The position numbers were made by a program, and so were the translations under genes. A DNA stretch of 57,361 nucleotides, from the NCBI GenBank assembly GCA_947589645.1, contig CANQCG010000005.1, positions 1-57,361 on the forward strand. The letters are read 5' to 3'. The notes beneath the pieces are model-generated. The model did not search any database, was not told the DNA's origin, and saw only the letters and a list, made by a program, of their open reading frames with translations. Shown here one piece after another: positions 5,328 to 13,797 of the stretch; position 1 is the first letter of the stretch, and every line of letters starts with the position of its first letter. This DNA is from an uncultured Clostridia bacterium. GTDB taxonomy: Bacteria > Bacillota > Clostridia > TANB77 > CAG-508.

Positions 5328-6542
5328 ATGGAGAGACAAATATTACACATAGATGTTAATAATGCCTTTTTAAGTTGGACAGCAATAGAACTACTAAAAA
5401 AAGGCTCAAAAATAGATATAAGAACAATTCCAGCCATAATAGGTGGAGATGAAACTAGAAGGTCAGGAATAGTACTTGCCAAAAGCATGAAAGCGAAGGA
5501 ATTTGGCATAGTTACTGGAGAAACAATATATTCAGCAAAACAAAAATGCCCTAGTTTACAAGTGTTTCAAGGCACATATAGTAAATACAAAGAATATTCA
5601 AACAAATTATATAATCTTTTATTAGAATATACAGATAAGATAGAAAGATATAGTATAGATGAATGCTTTTTAGATATGACTAATTATTTAATGAATGCAA
5701 AATTAATAGATAAAGCATATGAAATAAAAAGAAGAGTAAAAGAAGAGTTAGGCTTTACAGTAAATATTGGAGTATCAAACAATAAATTATTAGCAAAAAT
5801 GGCATCGGATTTTAAAAAGCCAGACATGGTGCACACCTTATATCCAAGTGAAATACCATCAAAAATGTGGAATTTGCCAGTATCAGATTTATTTATGTTA
5901 GGTAGAAAAACTGTACCTAAATTAGATTCAATGAGAATAAAAACAATAGGAGACTTAGCGAAAACCGATAAGCTAAAATTAATCAAAAAGTTTGGAAAAC
6001 ATGGAAGCTTGATGTGGGAATATGCAAATGGAATAGATAACTCAGAGGTAAATAGCAAAGTAGAAAAGCCAAAAGGCATAGGAAATTCTACTACTTTGCC
6101 AGTTGATATATCAGAAATAGAAAAGATAGATGAAGTAGTACTAGCTTTAACAGAACATGTAGCATATAGACTTAGAAAATATGGTATGCTGGCTAATGTA
6201 GTAAATGTGCAGTTAAGAACTAATGAATTCAAAGATTTGACGCATCAAAGCAAATTAAATTCAGCAACATGTAGTACAAAAGTTATATATGCAAAAGCAA
6301 AATCACTAGTTCATGAAATGTTAAAAGAAAAAAAGCAAATTAGGTTAGTAGGTGTTCGAGTTGATGGTCTAGTAGAAAAAGATGAGCTACAAATGTCACT
6401 TTTTAGTAACGAAAATTCCGAAAAATTAGAAAAATTAGACAGTGTTTTAGATTCAATAAATCAAAAGTATGGCTATAATTCAGTTACTAGAGCAGGTAAG
6501 ATGGAGGTAGAAAAATTAGTAAAGTTAAAAGATAGTCAATAA
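5328..6542 (+). CDS. dinB: Y-family DNA polymerase (DinB/Pol IV type)
   Basis: The 404-residue protein carries out error-prone synthesis past damaged bases. The start is ATG 5328 with AGGTGAT upstream; the in-frame TTG at 5283 is part of the promoter. The N-terminal catalytic motif reads HIDVNNAFLSW: Asp9 is the metal ligand and Phe14 fits the steric-gate position. The usual second Asp of the DxD is Asn, as in a clostridial subgroup of this family. The second metal site is SIDECFLDMT near residue 104. IGVSNNKLLAKMASDFKKP is the conserved palm/finger block. Helix-hairpin-helix and little-finger domains follow. The C-terminal 'LRLVGVRVDGL' strand is present, and the clamp-binding motif is probably QMSLF. 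It stands alone between the island and an amidase gene. Confidence 0.93.
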   Translation: MERQILHIDVNNAFLSWTAIELLKKGSKIDIRTIPAIIGGDETRRSGIVLAKSMKAKEFGIVTGETIYSAKQKCPSLQVFQGTYSKYKEYSNKLYNLLLEYTDKIERYSIDECFLDMTNYLMNAKLIDKAYEIKRRVKEELGFTVNIGVSNNKLLAKMASDFKKPDMVHTLYPSEIPSKMWNLPVSDLFMLGRKTVPKLDSMRIKTIGDLAKTDKLKLIKKFGKHGSLMWEYANGIDNSEVNSKVEKPKGIGNSTTLPVDISEIEKIDEVVLALTEHVAYRLRKYGMLANVVNVQLRTNEFKDLTHQSKLNSATCSTKVIYAKAKSLVHEMLKEKKQIRLVGVRVDGLVEKDELQMSLFSNENSEKLEKLDSVLDSINQKYGYNSVTRAGKMEVEKLVKLKDSQ

Positions 6543-6544
6543 AA

Positions 6545-6650
6545 AGCATATAGAAAATTCATAAGACATTGGCAATAAAAAACATATATAGAAAATTAAT
6601 AAGATATAAGCAAAAAATATAGAAAATTATAAAAATCAGTTAAAGGCATT
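6545..6650. repeat. Degenerate tandem repeat after dinB
   Basis: Three imperfect copies of a unit of about 40 bp containing ATATAGAAAATT and ATAAGA. Noncoding and very AT-rich. Confidence 0.5.
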
Positions 6651-6668
6651 TTGCACTAATTAATAACA

Positions 6669-6704
6669 AATTCCCCTTAATATAATATTATATTAGGGGG
6701 AATT
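6669..6704 (+). promoter_or_regulatory. Hairpin enclosing the amidase ribosome-binding site
   Basis: Arms 6669-6684 and 6689-6704 pair over 16 bp (one G-U). The right arm contains AGGGGG, the only ribosome-binding site for the GTG at 6708. The hairpin is followed by TTTTT, so it could act as a dinB terminator, a translation-blocking structure, or both. Confidence 0.55.
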
Positions 6705-6707
6705 TTT

Positions 6708-7199
6708 GTGAGAGAGAAGCAATATCAAAGAGAAAAGGCAGTCGAATATGCAATCAAATGGGCGCATGGTAGAAATCCTAAATATTACAATTTTGATCCA
6801 GTTGGTGGAGATTGTACAAGTTTTATATCACAGTGCATATATGCAGGAAGCGGGGTTATGAATTATGACCTATATGGGTGGTATTATAAAAATGGAAATA
6901 ACAAATCGGCATCATGGAGTGGAGTTGAATATTTATATGATTTCTTAACTAAAAATAAGGGAGCAGGCCCTTATGGAGAAGAAGTAACCATAGATAAAAT
7001 ACAAAGAGGGGATATAGCACAATTAAGCTTTGATGGAAAAGTATTTGCACATTCTTTATTTATTATTGAAACTTCTCCAAATCATAATATAAGTCAAACT
7101 TTAATTGCAACACATACTCAGGATGCACTTAGAAGGAGCATAGACTCTTATAATTTTAATAAAATTAGGTTTATTCATATAACTAATGTTAGACTGTGA
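6708..7199 (+). CDS. Amidase-like protein (Amidase_6, putative cell-wall amidase domain)
   Basis: The 163-residue protein starts at GTG 6708 with AGGGGG 7 bp upstream. It is a single domain of the Amidase_6 type (papain-like fold). REKAVEYAIKWA and YYNFDPVGGDCTSFISQC contain the expected nucleophile Cys within GGDCTSF. The His is in FAHSLFII, within 'DGKVFAHSLFIIE'. In sporulating Firmicutes such domains are usually secreted or spore-associated hydrolases of peptide bonds in peptidoglycan. No signal peptide is present here, so a cytoplasmic, mother-cell or spore location is possible. Translation may be controlled by the hairpin around its ribosome-binding site. Confidence 0.8.
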   Translation: MREKQYQREKAVEYAIKWAHGRNPKYYNFDPVGGDCTSFISQCIYAGSGVMNYDLYGWYYKNGNNKSASWSGVEYLYDFLTKNKGAGPYGEEVTIDKIQRGDIAQLSFDGKVFAHSLFIIETSPNHNISQTLIATHTQDALRRSIDSYNFNKIRFIHITNVRL

Positions 7200-7257
7200 A
7201 ACATTATTTATATATTGGTCTCAGAAGGACCAAACGCGAGTAGAAGCAAGACATAGC

Positions 7258-7287
7258 AAAAGCCATTCTTAATAGAATGGCTTTTAA
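7258..7287. terminator. Bidirectional terminator between convergent genes
   Basis: AAAAGCCATTC pairs with GAATGGCTTTT, T-rich on both strands; placed between the stop codons of the amidase gene and the leftward gene. Confidence 0.85.
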
Positions 7288-7288
7288 T

Positions 7289-7627
7289 TTAATTATGGGA
7301 CTCGGCCCATCTTAGCATCTTTATACTTTTATATTTTTCTAATATTACATTGTATTTATCATATTCTTCCTCCCACAAGGCAGAAGGTATTTTGTCAAAA
7401 GCCTCGAAGATTCTTTCGGCCTCCATTAAGAAAATTACTTGTTGTTGAGCAGACAATTTATCAAATTTCTGTGAATAAGCATATAATCTATCTAAAACTT
7501 GGTTTGCTTCGATGAAGCTCCAAAAATCTTTTACATTCATTCCAAATAATTTAATTTGTAAAACGGCATATGCAATTAATGCGAATATAATAAATATTAA
7601 CAAATATATTACATATAGTAATACCAT
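7289..7627 (-). CDS. Small membrane-anchored protein of unknown function
   Basis: The 112-residue protein begins at ATG 7627 with GAGG 8 bp upstream; the in-frame GTG three codons earlier overlaps that site. A single N-terminal hydrophobic segment (about residues 1-26) is followed by an alpha-helical soluble domain. That domain has conserved-looking Trp residues (FWSFIEAN, ALWEEEYDKY, MLRWAESHN). I do not recognise a family. It is a monocistronic gene between convergent and divergent neighbours. The soluble part is most likely cytoplasmic or cell-wall facing; the sequence does not settle which. Confidence 0.6.
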   Translation of the reverse strand: MVLLYVIYLLIFIIFALIAYAVLQIKLFGMNVKDFWSFIEANQVLDRLYAYSQKFDKLSAQQQVIFLMEAERIFEAFDKIPSALWEEEYDKYNVILEKYKSIKMLRWAESHN

Positions 7628-7734
7628 TTCAAACACCTCATTTGTAATTTAAAAATATTCCACTACAAATTATACCATAATATGACAAAAAATGCAATAT
7701 TTATCAAAATTATGTAAATTTAACCAATTATTGA

Positions 7735-7845
7735 TTTGGCACAAAATTGCCTGAGCTAAAAAAGTATTTGGTGCAAAATTCATTTAGATAAAAAAGTATT
7801 TGGCGCAAAATTCATTTAAATAAAAAATTGATTTAGCTGAATCAA
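7735..7845. repeat. Tandem repeat (about 33 bp, three copies)
   Basis: Three copies beginning TTTGGYRCAAAATT and ending TAAAAAAGTA or a variant, in the intergenic region ahead of the CDF gene. Confidence 0.6.
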
Positions 7846-7916
7846 TCAAATTTATTAAATGATTGATTTACAAAAAAATATATGCTATAATGCGCAGATA
7901 AGGAGTCGTGATATTA

Positions 7917-8795
7917 ATGGACGATAGAACTAAACAAACGAAAAATGCTGGAATTTATGGCATAATTGGGAATATATTTTTGCTTATAATAAAAGCCATA
8001 ATAGGTTTTGCAAGTAAAAGTCAAGCAATGATAGCAGACAGTATAAACAGTGCAGGAGATATATTTGCATCTTTAATGACTTTTATAGGAAACAAAATAG
8101 CAAGTAATCCAAATGACGAAGATCACAATTTTGGACATGGAAAAGCAGAATACATATTTTCAATGTTTATAAGTATATCAATGGTTTTAGTTTCAGCCAA
8201 ATTATTATATGATTCAATTTTAACATTAATATTCGGCAGTGAACTTAACTTTTCATGGTTTTTAGTAATAGTATGTATAACGACTATAGTAATAAAAATT
8301 ATCTTATATATCTATGTAAAAAGTATTCATAAAAAATATAAAAACATATTACTTGAAGCGAACATGCAAGACCATAAAAATGACTGCATTGTAACAACTT
8401 TCACATTAATATCAGTATTACTTACAAGAATAAATATATATTGGTTTGATAGTGTAGTAGGAATTGGAATATCATTATGGATTTGCTATACCGGCATAAA
8501 AATATTTTTAGAAAGCTACAATGTTTTAATGGATAGATCAGTGGACGAAAAAACAAAAGATATAATTCTAGATGTAGCGCATAGCTACAAAGATATTAAA
8601 AAAGTAAAAGATTTAAGTTCTTCACCAGTAGGTTATAAATATATGATTTTCCTAACAATACAAGTAGATGGCGAGATGTCAACAAAAAATAGTCACAATT
8701 TAGCAGACTGCTTAGAACTAGACATATCAAAACTAGAAAATGTATATAAAGCAATAGTTCATGTAGAGCCATATAATGAAAAAGAATCAGCGTAG
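7917..8795 (+). CDS. Cation diffusion facilitator, probably a Mn(II) exporter (MntE-like)
   Basis: The 292-residue membrane protein is of the CDF family: six membrane helices followed by a cytoplasmic ferredoxin-like domain (from about residue 205). The start chosen is ATG 7917, since GTG 7908 is only 3 nt from the AAGGAG. The transport site can be read directly: Asn44 and Asp48 (ADSINSAGD, helix 2) with Asp152 and Asp156 (QDHKND, helix 5). Zinc CDFs have His in this set. An Asn-Asp-Asp-Asp site is the pattern described for the streptococcal manganese exporter MntE. The likely role is proton-coupled export of excess Mn(II). Metal choice is inference from these residues. The HNFGHGKAEY loop is also typical of the family. 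Confidence 0.9.
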   Translation: MDDRTKQTKNAGIYGIIGNIFLLIIKAIIGFASKSQAMIADSINSAGDIFASLMTFIGNKIASNPNDEDHNFGHGKAEYIFSMFISISMVLVSAKLLYDSILTLIFGSELNFSWFLVIVCITTIVIKIILYIYVKSIHKKYKNILLEANMQDHKNDCIVTTFTLISVLLTRINIYWFDSVVGIGISLWICYTGIKIFLESYNVLMDRSVDEKTKDIILDVAHSYKDIKKVKDLSSSPVGYKYMIFLTIQVDGEMSTKNSHNLADCLELDISKLENVYKAIVHVEPYNEKESA

Positions 8796-8822
8796 AGCCA
8801 TGTAATACAGAAAAAATAAAAG

Positions 8823-8851
8823 AACCAACTTCATAAAAAGTTGGTTTTTAT
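8823..8851 (+). terminator. Terminator of the CDF gene
   Basis: AACCAACT pairs with AGTTGGTT, followed by TTTTATATT. Confidence 0.8.
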
Positions 8852-8875
8852 ATTATTATAGTAATGTACGAAATC

Positions 8876-9093
8876 ATATATCTTTTCTAAAATGAGGCCT
8901 TTTCTAGTCGTTTCACATTTAGATTAATATATTTCTTCTGAAAAAATGGCCTTTTCTAGTCCGATTCATTTTTTGGATTAATATATTTCTTTTGCAAAAA
9001 CACCCCTTTTCTACAAGCTAGCATTATAACTTTACATAAAAATAAAATGCTAGCTTGTAGAAAAGGCCTATTTTTGAAAAAGATATATATAAT
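8876..9093. repeat. Palindromic repeat element, locus A
   Basis: Two units of about 54 bp (AATATATTTCTTTTGC-like segment, then CCTTTTCTAGTC, then a T-rich tail) lead into a perfect 21-bp inverted repeat. Its arms are 9005-9025 and 9046-9066. The loop contains ACTTTACATAAAA. A half-unit in opposite orientation (GAAAAAGATATATA) closes it. This accounts for most of the 8796-9249 gap. Related loci lie at 40270, 47047 and 48740. Confidence 0.8.
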
Positions 9094-9121
9094 TTTCATA
9101 TATTATAATAAAAAATAAAAA

Positions 9122-9145
9122 CCACCCATGAAACGGGTGGCTATT
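9122..9145. terminator. Hairpin ACCACCC/GGGTGGC, probable SPFH operon terminator
   Basis: AACCACCCATGAAACGGGTGGCT forms a short hairpin with T-rich sequence in the minus direction (TTTTTATTTT). It is about 100 bp beyond the SPFH stop, after the AT-repeat. Confidence 0.6.
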
Positions 9146-9159
9146 ATTTTTCGCTTTAA

Positions 9160-9256
9160 TATTAATGATTAATTATTAGTTATTAATTATTAGTTATTAA
9201 TTATTAGTTATTAATTATTTATTATTTATTATTAATTATTTATTATTAATTATTTA
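9160..9256. repeat. AT-only tandem repeat (TTAATTATTAG type)
   Basis: Short units TAATTATTAGT and TATTATTTAT repeat up to and over the stop codon of the SPFH gene. This is a likely slippage site and it sets the exact C-terminus. Confidence 0.75.
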
Positions 9257-10149
9257 TTATCTTTTAAAACTTCTTTAATTGCACCTAAGCTACTTAAAGC
9301 ACTTGTTGCTTCAAAAGGAATAAATACTTTATTAGCTTCTCCATCAGCAACTTTCTCTAAAGCTTCTAGAGATTTTAATTGAACTAATTTTTCATCAGGA
9401 TTTGCATTTTTAATAGCTTCATAAACTAATTTAATTTCTTTAGCCTTAGCTTCAGCAACCTCTTTTATAGCTTCTGCTTGACCAGCGGCTCTTCTTATAG
9501 CAGCTTCTTTATCAGCATCAGCCTCTAAGATAGCAGCTTCTTTTTTACCTTCAGCAATAGTGATTGCAGATTGTCTTTGAGCTTCAGCTTCAAGAATTAA
9601 AGCTCTTTTATTTCTTTCTGCATTCATTTGTTTTTCCATTGCATCTCTAATATCAGCTGGAGGGTTGATATCTTTAATTTCAACTCTATCTATTTTACAT
9701 CCCCATCTGTCAGTAGCTTCATCAAGAATTACTCTTAATTTTTGGTTTATAGCATCTCTTGAACTAAATGTTTCATCTAAGTCCATTTTACCAACAATAT
9801 CACGAATTGTTGTAATTGCTAAATATTCAATACCTTTCTTTAAGCTTTGAATTTCATAAACTGCTTTAGCAGGGTCAGTTATTTGATAGAATACAACTGT
9901 ATCTATAGTAATTGTAACATTATCTTTAGTAATAACTCCTTGAGGTGGAATATCCATTGTTTGTTGTTTCAAACTAACAACACTTCTTACTTGATCTAAG
10001 AATGGAAATATTATTGTAAGACCGGCATCTGCTACTTTATGGAATTTACCCAATCTTTCAATAATGTAAACCTCAGCTTGTTTAACAACTTTAATTGATT
10101 TAAATGCGATAACTAATACTATAATTAGTAAAACGATTAAAAACCACAT
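9250..10149 (-). CDS. SPFH/Band 7 membrane protein (stomatin/slipin family)
   Basis: This 299-residue protein has an N-terminal membrane segment (residues 2-18) and then the Band 7 domain, with EVYIIERLGKFHKVADAGL and RSVVSLKQQTMDIPPQGVITKDNV. A long Ala/Glu-rich coiled coil (about 185-255) follows, and then a short conserved tail FIPFEA. These proteins oligomerise into large ring-like assemblies on the inner membrane face and organise membrane domains. The start has GGGAGG upstream. It is transcribed after the NfeD gene, and NfeD/SPFH pairs are a well-known conserved partnership. It probably acts in membrane stress or quality control; the exact client is unknown. Confidence 0.92.
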   Translation of the reverse strand: MWFLIVLLIIVLVIAFKSIKVVKQAEVYIIERLGKFHKVADAGLTIIFPFLDQVRSVVSLKQQTMDIPPQGVITKDNVTITIDTVVFYQITDPAKAVYEIQSLKKGIEYLAITTIRDIVGKMDLDETFSSRDAINQKLRVILDEATDRWGCKIDRVEIKDINPPADIRDAMEKQMNAERNKRALILEAEAQRQSAITIAEGKKEAAILEADADKEAAIRRAAGQAEAIKEVAEAKAKEIKLVYEAIKNANPDEKLVQLKSLEALEKVADGEANKVFIPFEATSALSSLGAIKEVLKDNK

Positions 10150-10216
10150 TTTAAAAAACCTCCCTTTGTAGCTTTTAAGCTACTATATATTTAAAAAATA
10201 TTAAAAACTAATTTTG

Positions 10217-10278
10217 CCAACTTTGAATTTAGTCAAAGTGCGAATGAATTGTTTAAACTTTGAATTTTAATCAAAGTT
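10217..10278. other. Two small hairpins between the NfeD and SPFH genes
   Basis: ACTTTGA-TCAAAGT type hairpins occur at about 10217-10238 and 10256-10278, with TTTAAACTTT repeated down to 10330. This could be an mRNA processing or stability region between the two genes. No other signal is seen in the 198-bp gap. Confidence 0.4.
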
Positions 10279-10347
10279 CCAATTAATGTTTAAACTTTGT
10301 ATAAAAACAAATCAATGTTTAAACTTTACATAAAAACAAAACTAATA

Positions 10348-10791
10348 TTAATTTTGTGTGCTTGGAACTTTTATTGGTTCAACAAAAGCTTTAACACCTT
10401 GAATTTTAACAATTCTAACTTTAGAATCTTTTGGAATAACTAAATTTGATTCGCAAGTTGCAGACCAAACTTCTCCACCAACTTTAATTTGACCTTTTCC
10501 ATCTTCTACATTAATTTCTTCAATTACAGTTGCAGTTTTTCCATTTAATGTATAAACATTTGTAGGAACTGAATCTTTTTTAGTAAATTTATCCGCAAAA
10601 GATTTAGTACATAAAATTAATGTTATAGAAGAAAAGACAAAAGCTGCTGTCTGAATAAATATATTGCTTGTAAATATGCTAACAACTAAAGCAATTAAAG
10701 CACCAATACCTAGCCAAAAAATTAAAAAGCCAACAGTTAAGATTTCACCTATAAAAAATATTCCAGCGGCAATTAACCAAAACAACCACAT
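10348..10791 (-). CDS. NfeD-like membrane protein
   Basis: The 147-residue protein has two to three N-terminal hydrophobic segments (MWLFWLIAAGIFFIGEIL; IFWLGIGALIALVVSIF; IFIQTAAFVFSSITLIL). A C-terminal OB-fold domain of the NfeD type follows (GKTATVIEEINVEDGKGQIKVGGEVWSA). This is the short, protease-less NfeD class that interacts with SPFH proteins. It is upstream of and in one probable transcript with the SPFH gene. AAAGGAATGG lies before the ATG. Role: membrane partner of the SPFH assembly. Confidence 0.9.
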   Translation of the reverse strand: MWLFWLIAAGIFFIGEILTVGFLIFWLGIGALIALVVSIFTSNIFIQTAAFVFSSITLILCTKSFADKFTKKDSVPTNVYTLNGKTATVIEEINVEDGKGQIKVGGEVWSATCESNLVIPKDSKVRIVKIQGVKAFVEPIKVPSTQN

Positions 10792-10991
10792 ATTAATACC
10801 ATTCCTTTCTTGCTCTGCTCACCAAAGCACACATAAAATAAAAAATATTCTTTTTAAACCAATATTTTCTAAAGCGTATACATAAATATTATACTATATA
10901 TTTCCAAAAAATTAAATAGATTTATTTAAAATTATTGTAAAAAAAATAAAAAAATGATAAAATTCAAAAAAAGATTGTGGAGGAATTAACT

Positions 10992-12056
10992 TTGAAATTA
11001 GAACAAATCTTAGAAAAATCAAACATAAGCAAAGAGTCCATATATTATAATGAACCAATGAGTAAACATACGAGTTTCAAAATTGGAGGAACGGCGGAAT
11101 GTTATATAAGAGTAGACAGCCTAGAAAATTTGCAAGAAATTTTAAAGCTATCAAACGAAAACAATATACCTCTAACAATAATTGGCAATGGAACAAATAT
11201 ACTTGTTAAAGATGAAGGCATAAAAGGAATTGTAGCAAAAATAAACATAAAAAGCATTGAAATATATAAAAATAATGTAGCAACCAGCGTAGGTGCCGAA
11301 AGCACAGAGGCAGAAACAAGTAACAAAAGCGTTACAGCAAAAGCAGGAGCCGAAAGCACTATGGAAGAAGCGGTGCAAAGCACAGTGACACAAGTAGGAG
11401 CCGAAAGCACAGAGGCAGAAACAAGTAACGAAAGCGTTACAGCCAAAGTAGGTGCCGGAAGCACTATGGCAGAAGTAGCGCAAGCATTGTGCAAAAATGG
11501 ACTTACTGGTTTTGAGGAACTATCAGGAATTCCAGGCACAATTGGCGGAGCCATAAGGATGAATGCCGGAGCACATGGTAAAGAAATAAAAGATGTAGTT
11601 ATAAATGTAACAGCTATAGATTATAAAGGAAACATTAAAAAATTTAGCAACGAAGAAATGCAATTTGAATACAGAAACAGCATTTTTTCTAAAGAAAAAT
11701 ACATAATTATAGGTGCGGAGTTAAAATTATCAAAAGGAAACAAGCAAGAAATAGAAGAAAAAATGAAACAATACATGACTTGGAGAAAAGAGCACCAGCC
11801 ATTAGAATACCCAAATGCAGGAAGTACCTTTAAAAGAGGGGCAGATTTTGTAACAGCACAGCTTATTGATGAATGTGGTTTAAAAGGTTATACAATAGGT
11901 GGAGCACAAATTTCAACAAAACATGCAGGATTTATAATAAATAAAGAAAATGCAAAAGCTCAAGATGTCTTAAAATTAGTAGAGCATACAAAAAAAGAAG
12001 TCTTAAAAAAATTTGGAAAGCAAATAGAATTAGAAATAGAAGTAATAGGCGACTAA
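10992..12056 (+). CDS. murB: UDP-N-acetylenolpyruvoylglucosamine reductase MurB with internal insertion
   Basis: This FAD enzyme reduces UDP-GlcNAc-enolpyruvate to UDP-MurNAc in peptidoglycan synthesis. The start is TTG 10992, 8 bp after TGGAGG; the GTG at 10977 lies in that site. Of 354 residues, the usual 300 or so are clear. They include HTSFKIGG, the FAD block LTIIGNGTNILV, SGIPGTIGGAIRMNAGAHG, EYRNSIF, and the catalytic-region YPNAGSTFKR with C-terminal Glu motifs. An additional stretch of about 55 residues (11289-11453) interrupts the FAD domain just before GAGSTMAEVAQ. It is made of copies of a GAEST-x-SVTAK unit, apparently duplicated from the native strand. Whether the enzyme tolerates it is unknown, but the frame is intact and this is the only murB seen. 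Confidence 0.93.
   Translation: MKLEQILEKSNISKESIYYNEPMSKHTSFKIGGTAECYIRVDSLENLQEILKLSNENNIPLTIIGNGTNILVKDEGIKGIVAKINIKSIEIYKNNVATSVGAESTEAETSNKSVTAKAGAESTMEEAVQSTVTQVGAESTEAETSNESVTAKVGAGSTMAEVAQALCKNGLTGFEELSGIPGTIGGAIRMNAGAHGKEIKDVVINVTAIDYKGNIKKFSNEEMQFEYRNSIFSKEKYIIIGAELKLSKGNKQEIEEKMKQYMTWRKEHQPLEYPNAGSTFKRGADFVTAQLIDECGLKGYTIGGAQISTKHAGFIINKENAKAQDVLKLVEHTKKEVLKKFGKQIELEIEVIGD
11289..11453 (+). repeat. 105-bp tandem duplication inside murB
   Basis: GTAGGTGCCGAAAGCACAGA at 11289 recurs almost unchanged at 11394, a 105-bp period (35 codons), with a half-unit between and a diverged native copy at 11450. All copies keep the frame. Confidence 0.8.
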
Positions 12057-12119
12057 AGAACATAACACTAATAAAAAAATTAACAATAAATCCAGAAAAA
12101 TAGATAGGAGAATACAAAA

Positions 12120-13778
12120 ATGAAAGGTTTTTTACAATGGTTTAAATCAAGTTCAAAAATGAAAAGATGGATGTTATTAATATTAGTAGGAATCATACTA
12201 GCATGCTATGGAATAGCACAAGTTTTAGTTTATGATGTAGTAGATGCAACCTTCGAAGCCATAGGAAAAATTGTCATAACATTTGTAATTGGTTTTACTT
12301 GTATAGTGCTAGGTTTAGTATTTTTAAATAAAAGAACCCTAGAAATATTAGTTGAATCAACAGACGAGCGAATGGCCAATAAGAAAAATGTAAATGTAAA
12401 ATCATTAATATTCAATAAAACCATATATGACGAAGGACCAAATGTTGTAGTAATAGGTGGAGGAAGCGGTTTAAACACTGTACTTACAGGGCTTAAAAAC
12501 TATACTAAAAATATAACTGCAATAGTAACAGTATCAAGCTATGGGGAGCAAATGTCAGACTCTAGGAGAGATTTAGGAACTTTACCAGTAGAAGACATAA
12601 AAGACAGCATGATAGCACTAAATATGCATAACGAAGAAATGCAAAAATTGTTTAACCATAATTTCTCAACTGGAAGGCTAAAAGGACTTTCATTTGCAGA
12701 CATATATTTTCTTGGCATGAAAGAAGTAAACAAAGACTTTTCAGAAGCCATAGTAAAGAGTAACGAAATATTAAATATAGTAGGAAAAGTATTACCAGCC
12801 ACTTTAGAAGAAATACAAATTTCTGCAGAATTAAATAATGGTTATGTAGTAAATGACAGATCAAAAATTTCTGAAGTTGTAACAGATAAATTCGCAAAAA
12901 TAAACAGAGTATATATAACTCCATCTAACTGTAAACCAGCACCAGGAGTAATCGAAGCAATTCAAAATGCAGACAGCATAATAATAGGACCAGGAAGTTT
13001 ATACACAAATGTAATTCCAAACCTACTTGTAAATGGTGTAGCTAAAGCAATTAAAGATAGCAAAGCAATAAAAATTTATGTTAGCAACATAATGACAGAG
13101 CAAGGACAAACCGACGATTACTCAGTTTCAGACCATATAAACGCAATAATTGAGCACTGTGGAGAAGGGTTAATTGATTACTGTATTTATGATACAGGAG
13201 AAATAATTCCAGAATACATAAAAAGATATAACCAAGAAGGTGCAGACTTAGTTGAACAAAACATTGATCAAATAAAAACCAAAGGAATTAAGTTTATACA
13301 TAAAAATATCTCTATGATATCAGATGGAAGAATAAGACATGATGCATCATTAGTTGCAAGTTCAGTAATAGAGCTAATATGTAACGACTTAAAATATCAA
13401 GATAAGCAAAATGATCCACAATACATGTTGTTAAATTCTAAATTAGAATCTGATAAACGAATTAATAAATTAAAAAAGAAACAAGAAAGACAAGTCAAGA
13501 AAAAAGATAAAAGCGAGAGCGAAGGAAAAAGACAAAAAGGAAAACAAAGTAAATTTAGCGCTAAATATCAAGATAGAATTAAATCTATTAAAGAGTCAGA
13601 TAGCAAAATGAAAGAAAGAAAAGCAGGAAGACCAGCAACAAGAAGAAGTACAACCACACATATTGCAAACACGCACACAGCAAACACGCACACAGCAAAC
13701 ACGCACACTGCAGGCACGCACACAACAAGTGCACATACAGCAAACACATACAGCAAAAATACGCAGAAAAAGAAATAG
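12120..13778 (+). CDS. yvcK: YvcK-like gluconeogenesis factor (CofD family) with membrane anchor and His-Thr tail
   Basis: The 552-residue protein has two N-terminal membrane segments (residues 17-35, 43-66). The CofD/YvcK domain follows, with the nucleotide-binding start VVVIGGGSGLNTVLTGLK at about 104. Other family blocks are SSYGEQMSDSRRDLGTLPVEDIKD, GPGSLYTNVIPNLLV and NIMTEQGQTDDYSVSDHI. YvcK is needed for correct cell shape and growth on gluconeogenic carbon in Bacillus and binds UDP-GlcNAc. Its position right after murB fits a cell-wall link. The C-terminus is unusual: a Lys/Arg-rich stretch, then seven ANTHT-type pentapeptides. GGAGA precedes the ATG. Confidence 0.93.
   Translation: MKGFLQWFKSSSKMKRWMLLILVGIILACYGIAQVLVYDVVDATFEAIGKIVITFVIGFTCIVLGLVFLNKRTLEILVESTDERMANKKNVNVKSLIFNKTIYDEGPNVVVIGGGSGLNTVLTGLKNYTKNITAIVTVSSYGEQMSDSRRDLGTLPVEDIKDSMIALNMHNEEMQKLFNHNFSTGRLKGLSFADIYFLGMKEVNKDFSEAIVKSNEILNIVGKVLPATLEEIQISAELNNGYVVNDRSKISEVVTDKFAKINRVYITPSNCKPAPGVIEAIQNADSIIIGPGSLYTNVIPNLLVNGVAKAIKDSKAIKIYVSNIMTEQGQTDDYSVSDHINAIIEHCGEGLIDYCIYDTGEIIPEYIKRYNQEGADLVEQNIDQIKTKGIKFIHKNISMISDGRIRHDASLVASSVIELICNDLKYQDKQNDPQYMLLNSKLESDKRINKLKKKQERQVKKKDKSESEGKRQKGKQSKFSAKYQDRIKSIKESDSKMKERKAGRPATRRSTTTHIANTHTANTHTANTHTAGTHTTSAHTANTYSKNTQKKK
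13656..13755 (+). repeat. 15-bp tandem repeat encoding ANTHT pentapeptides
   Basis: CA-rich units AACACGCACACAGCA repeat with small changes, encoding seven Ala-Asn-Thr-His-Thr-like units at the YvcK C-terminus. Copy number is likely variable. Confidence 0.85.
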
Positions 13779-13797
13779 CAAAGGAGGAAAAACTTAA

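Noticed and set aside
8876-9093. CRISPR array
   Set aside because: Units are directly adjacent variants of one sequence without unique spacers, and no cas gene is in the window.
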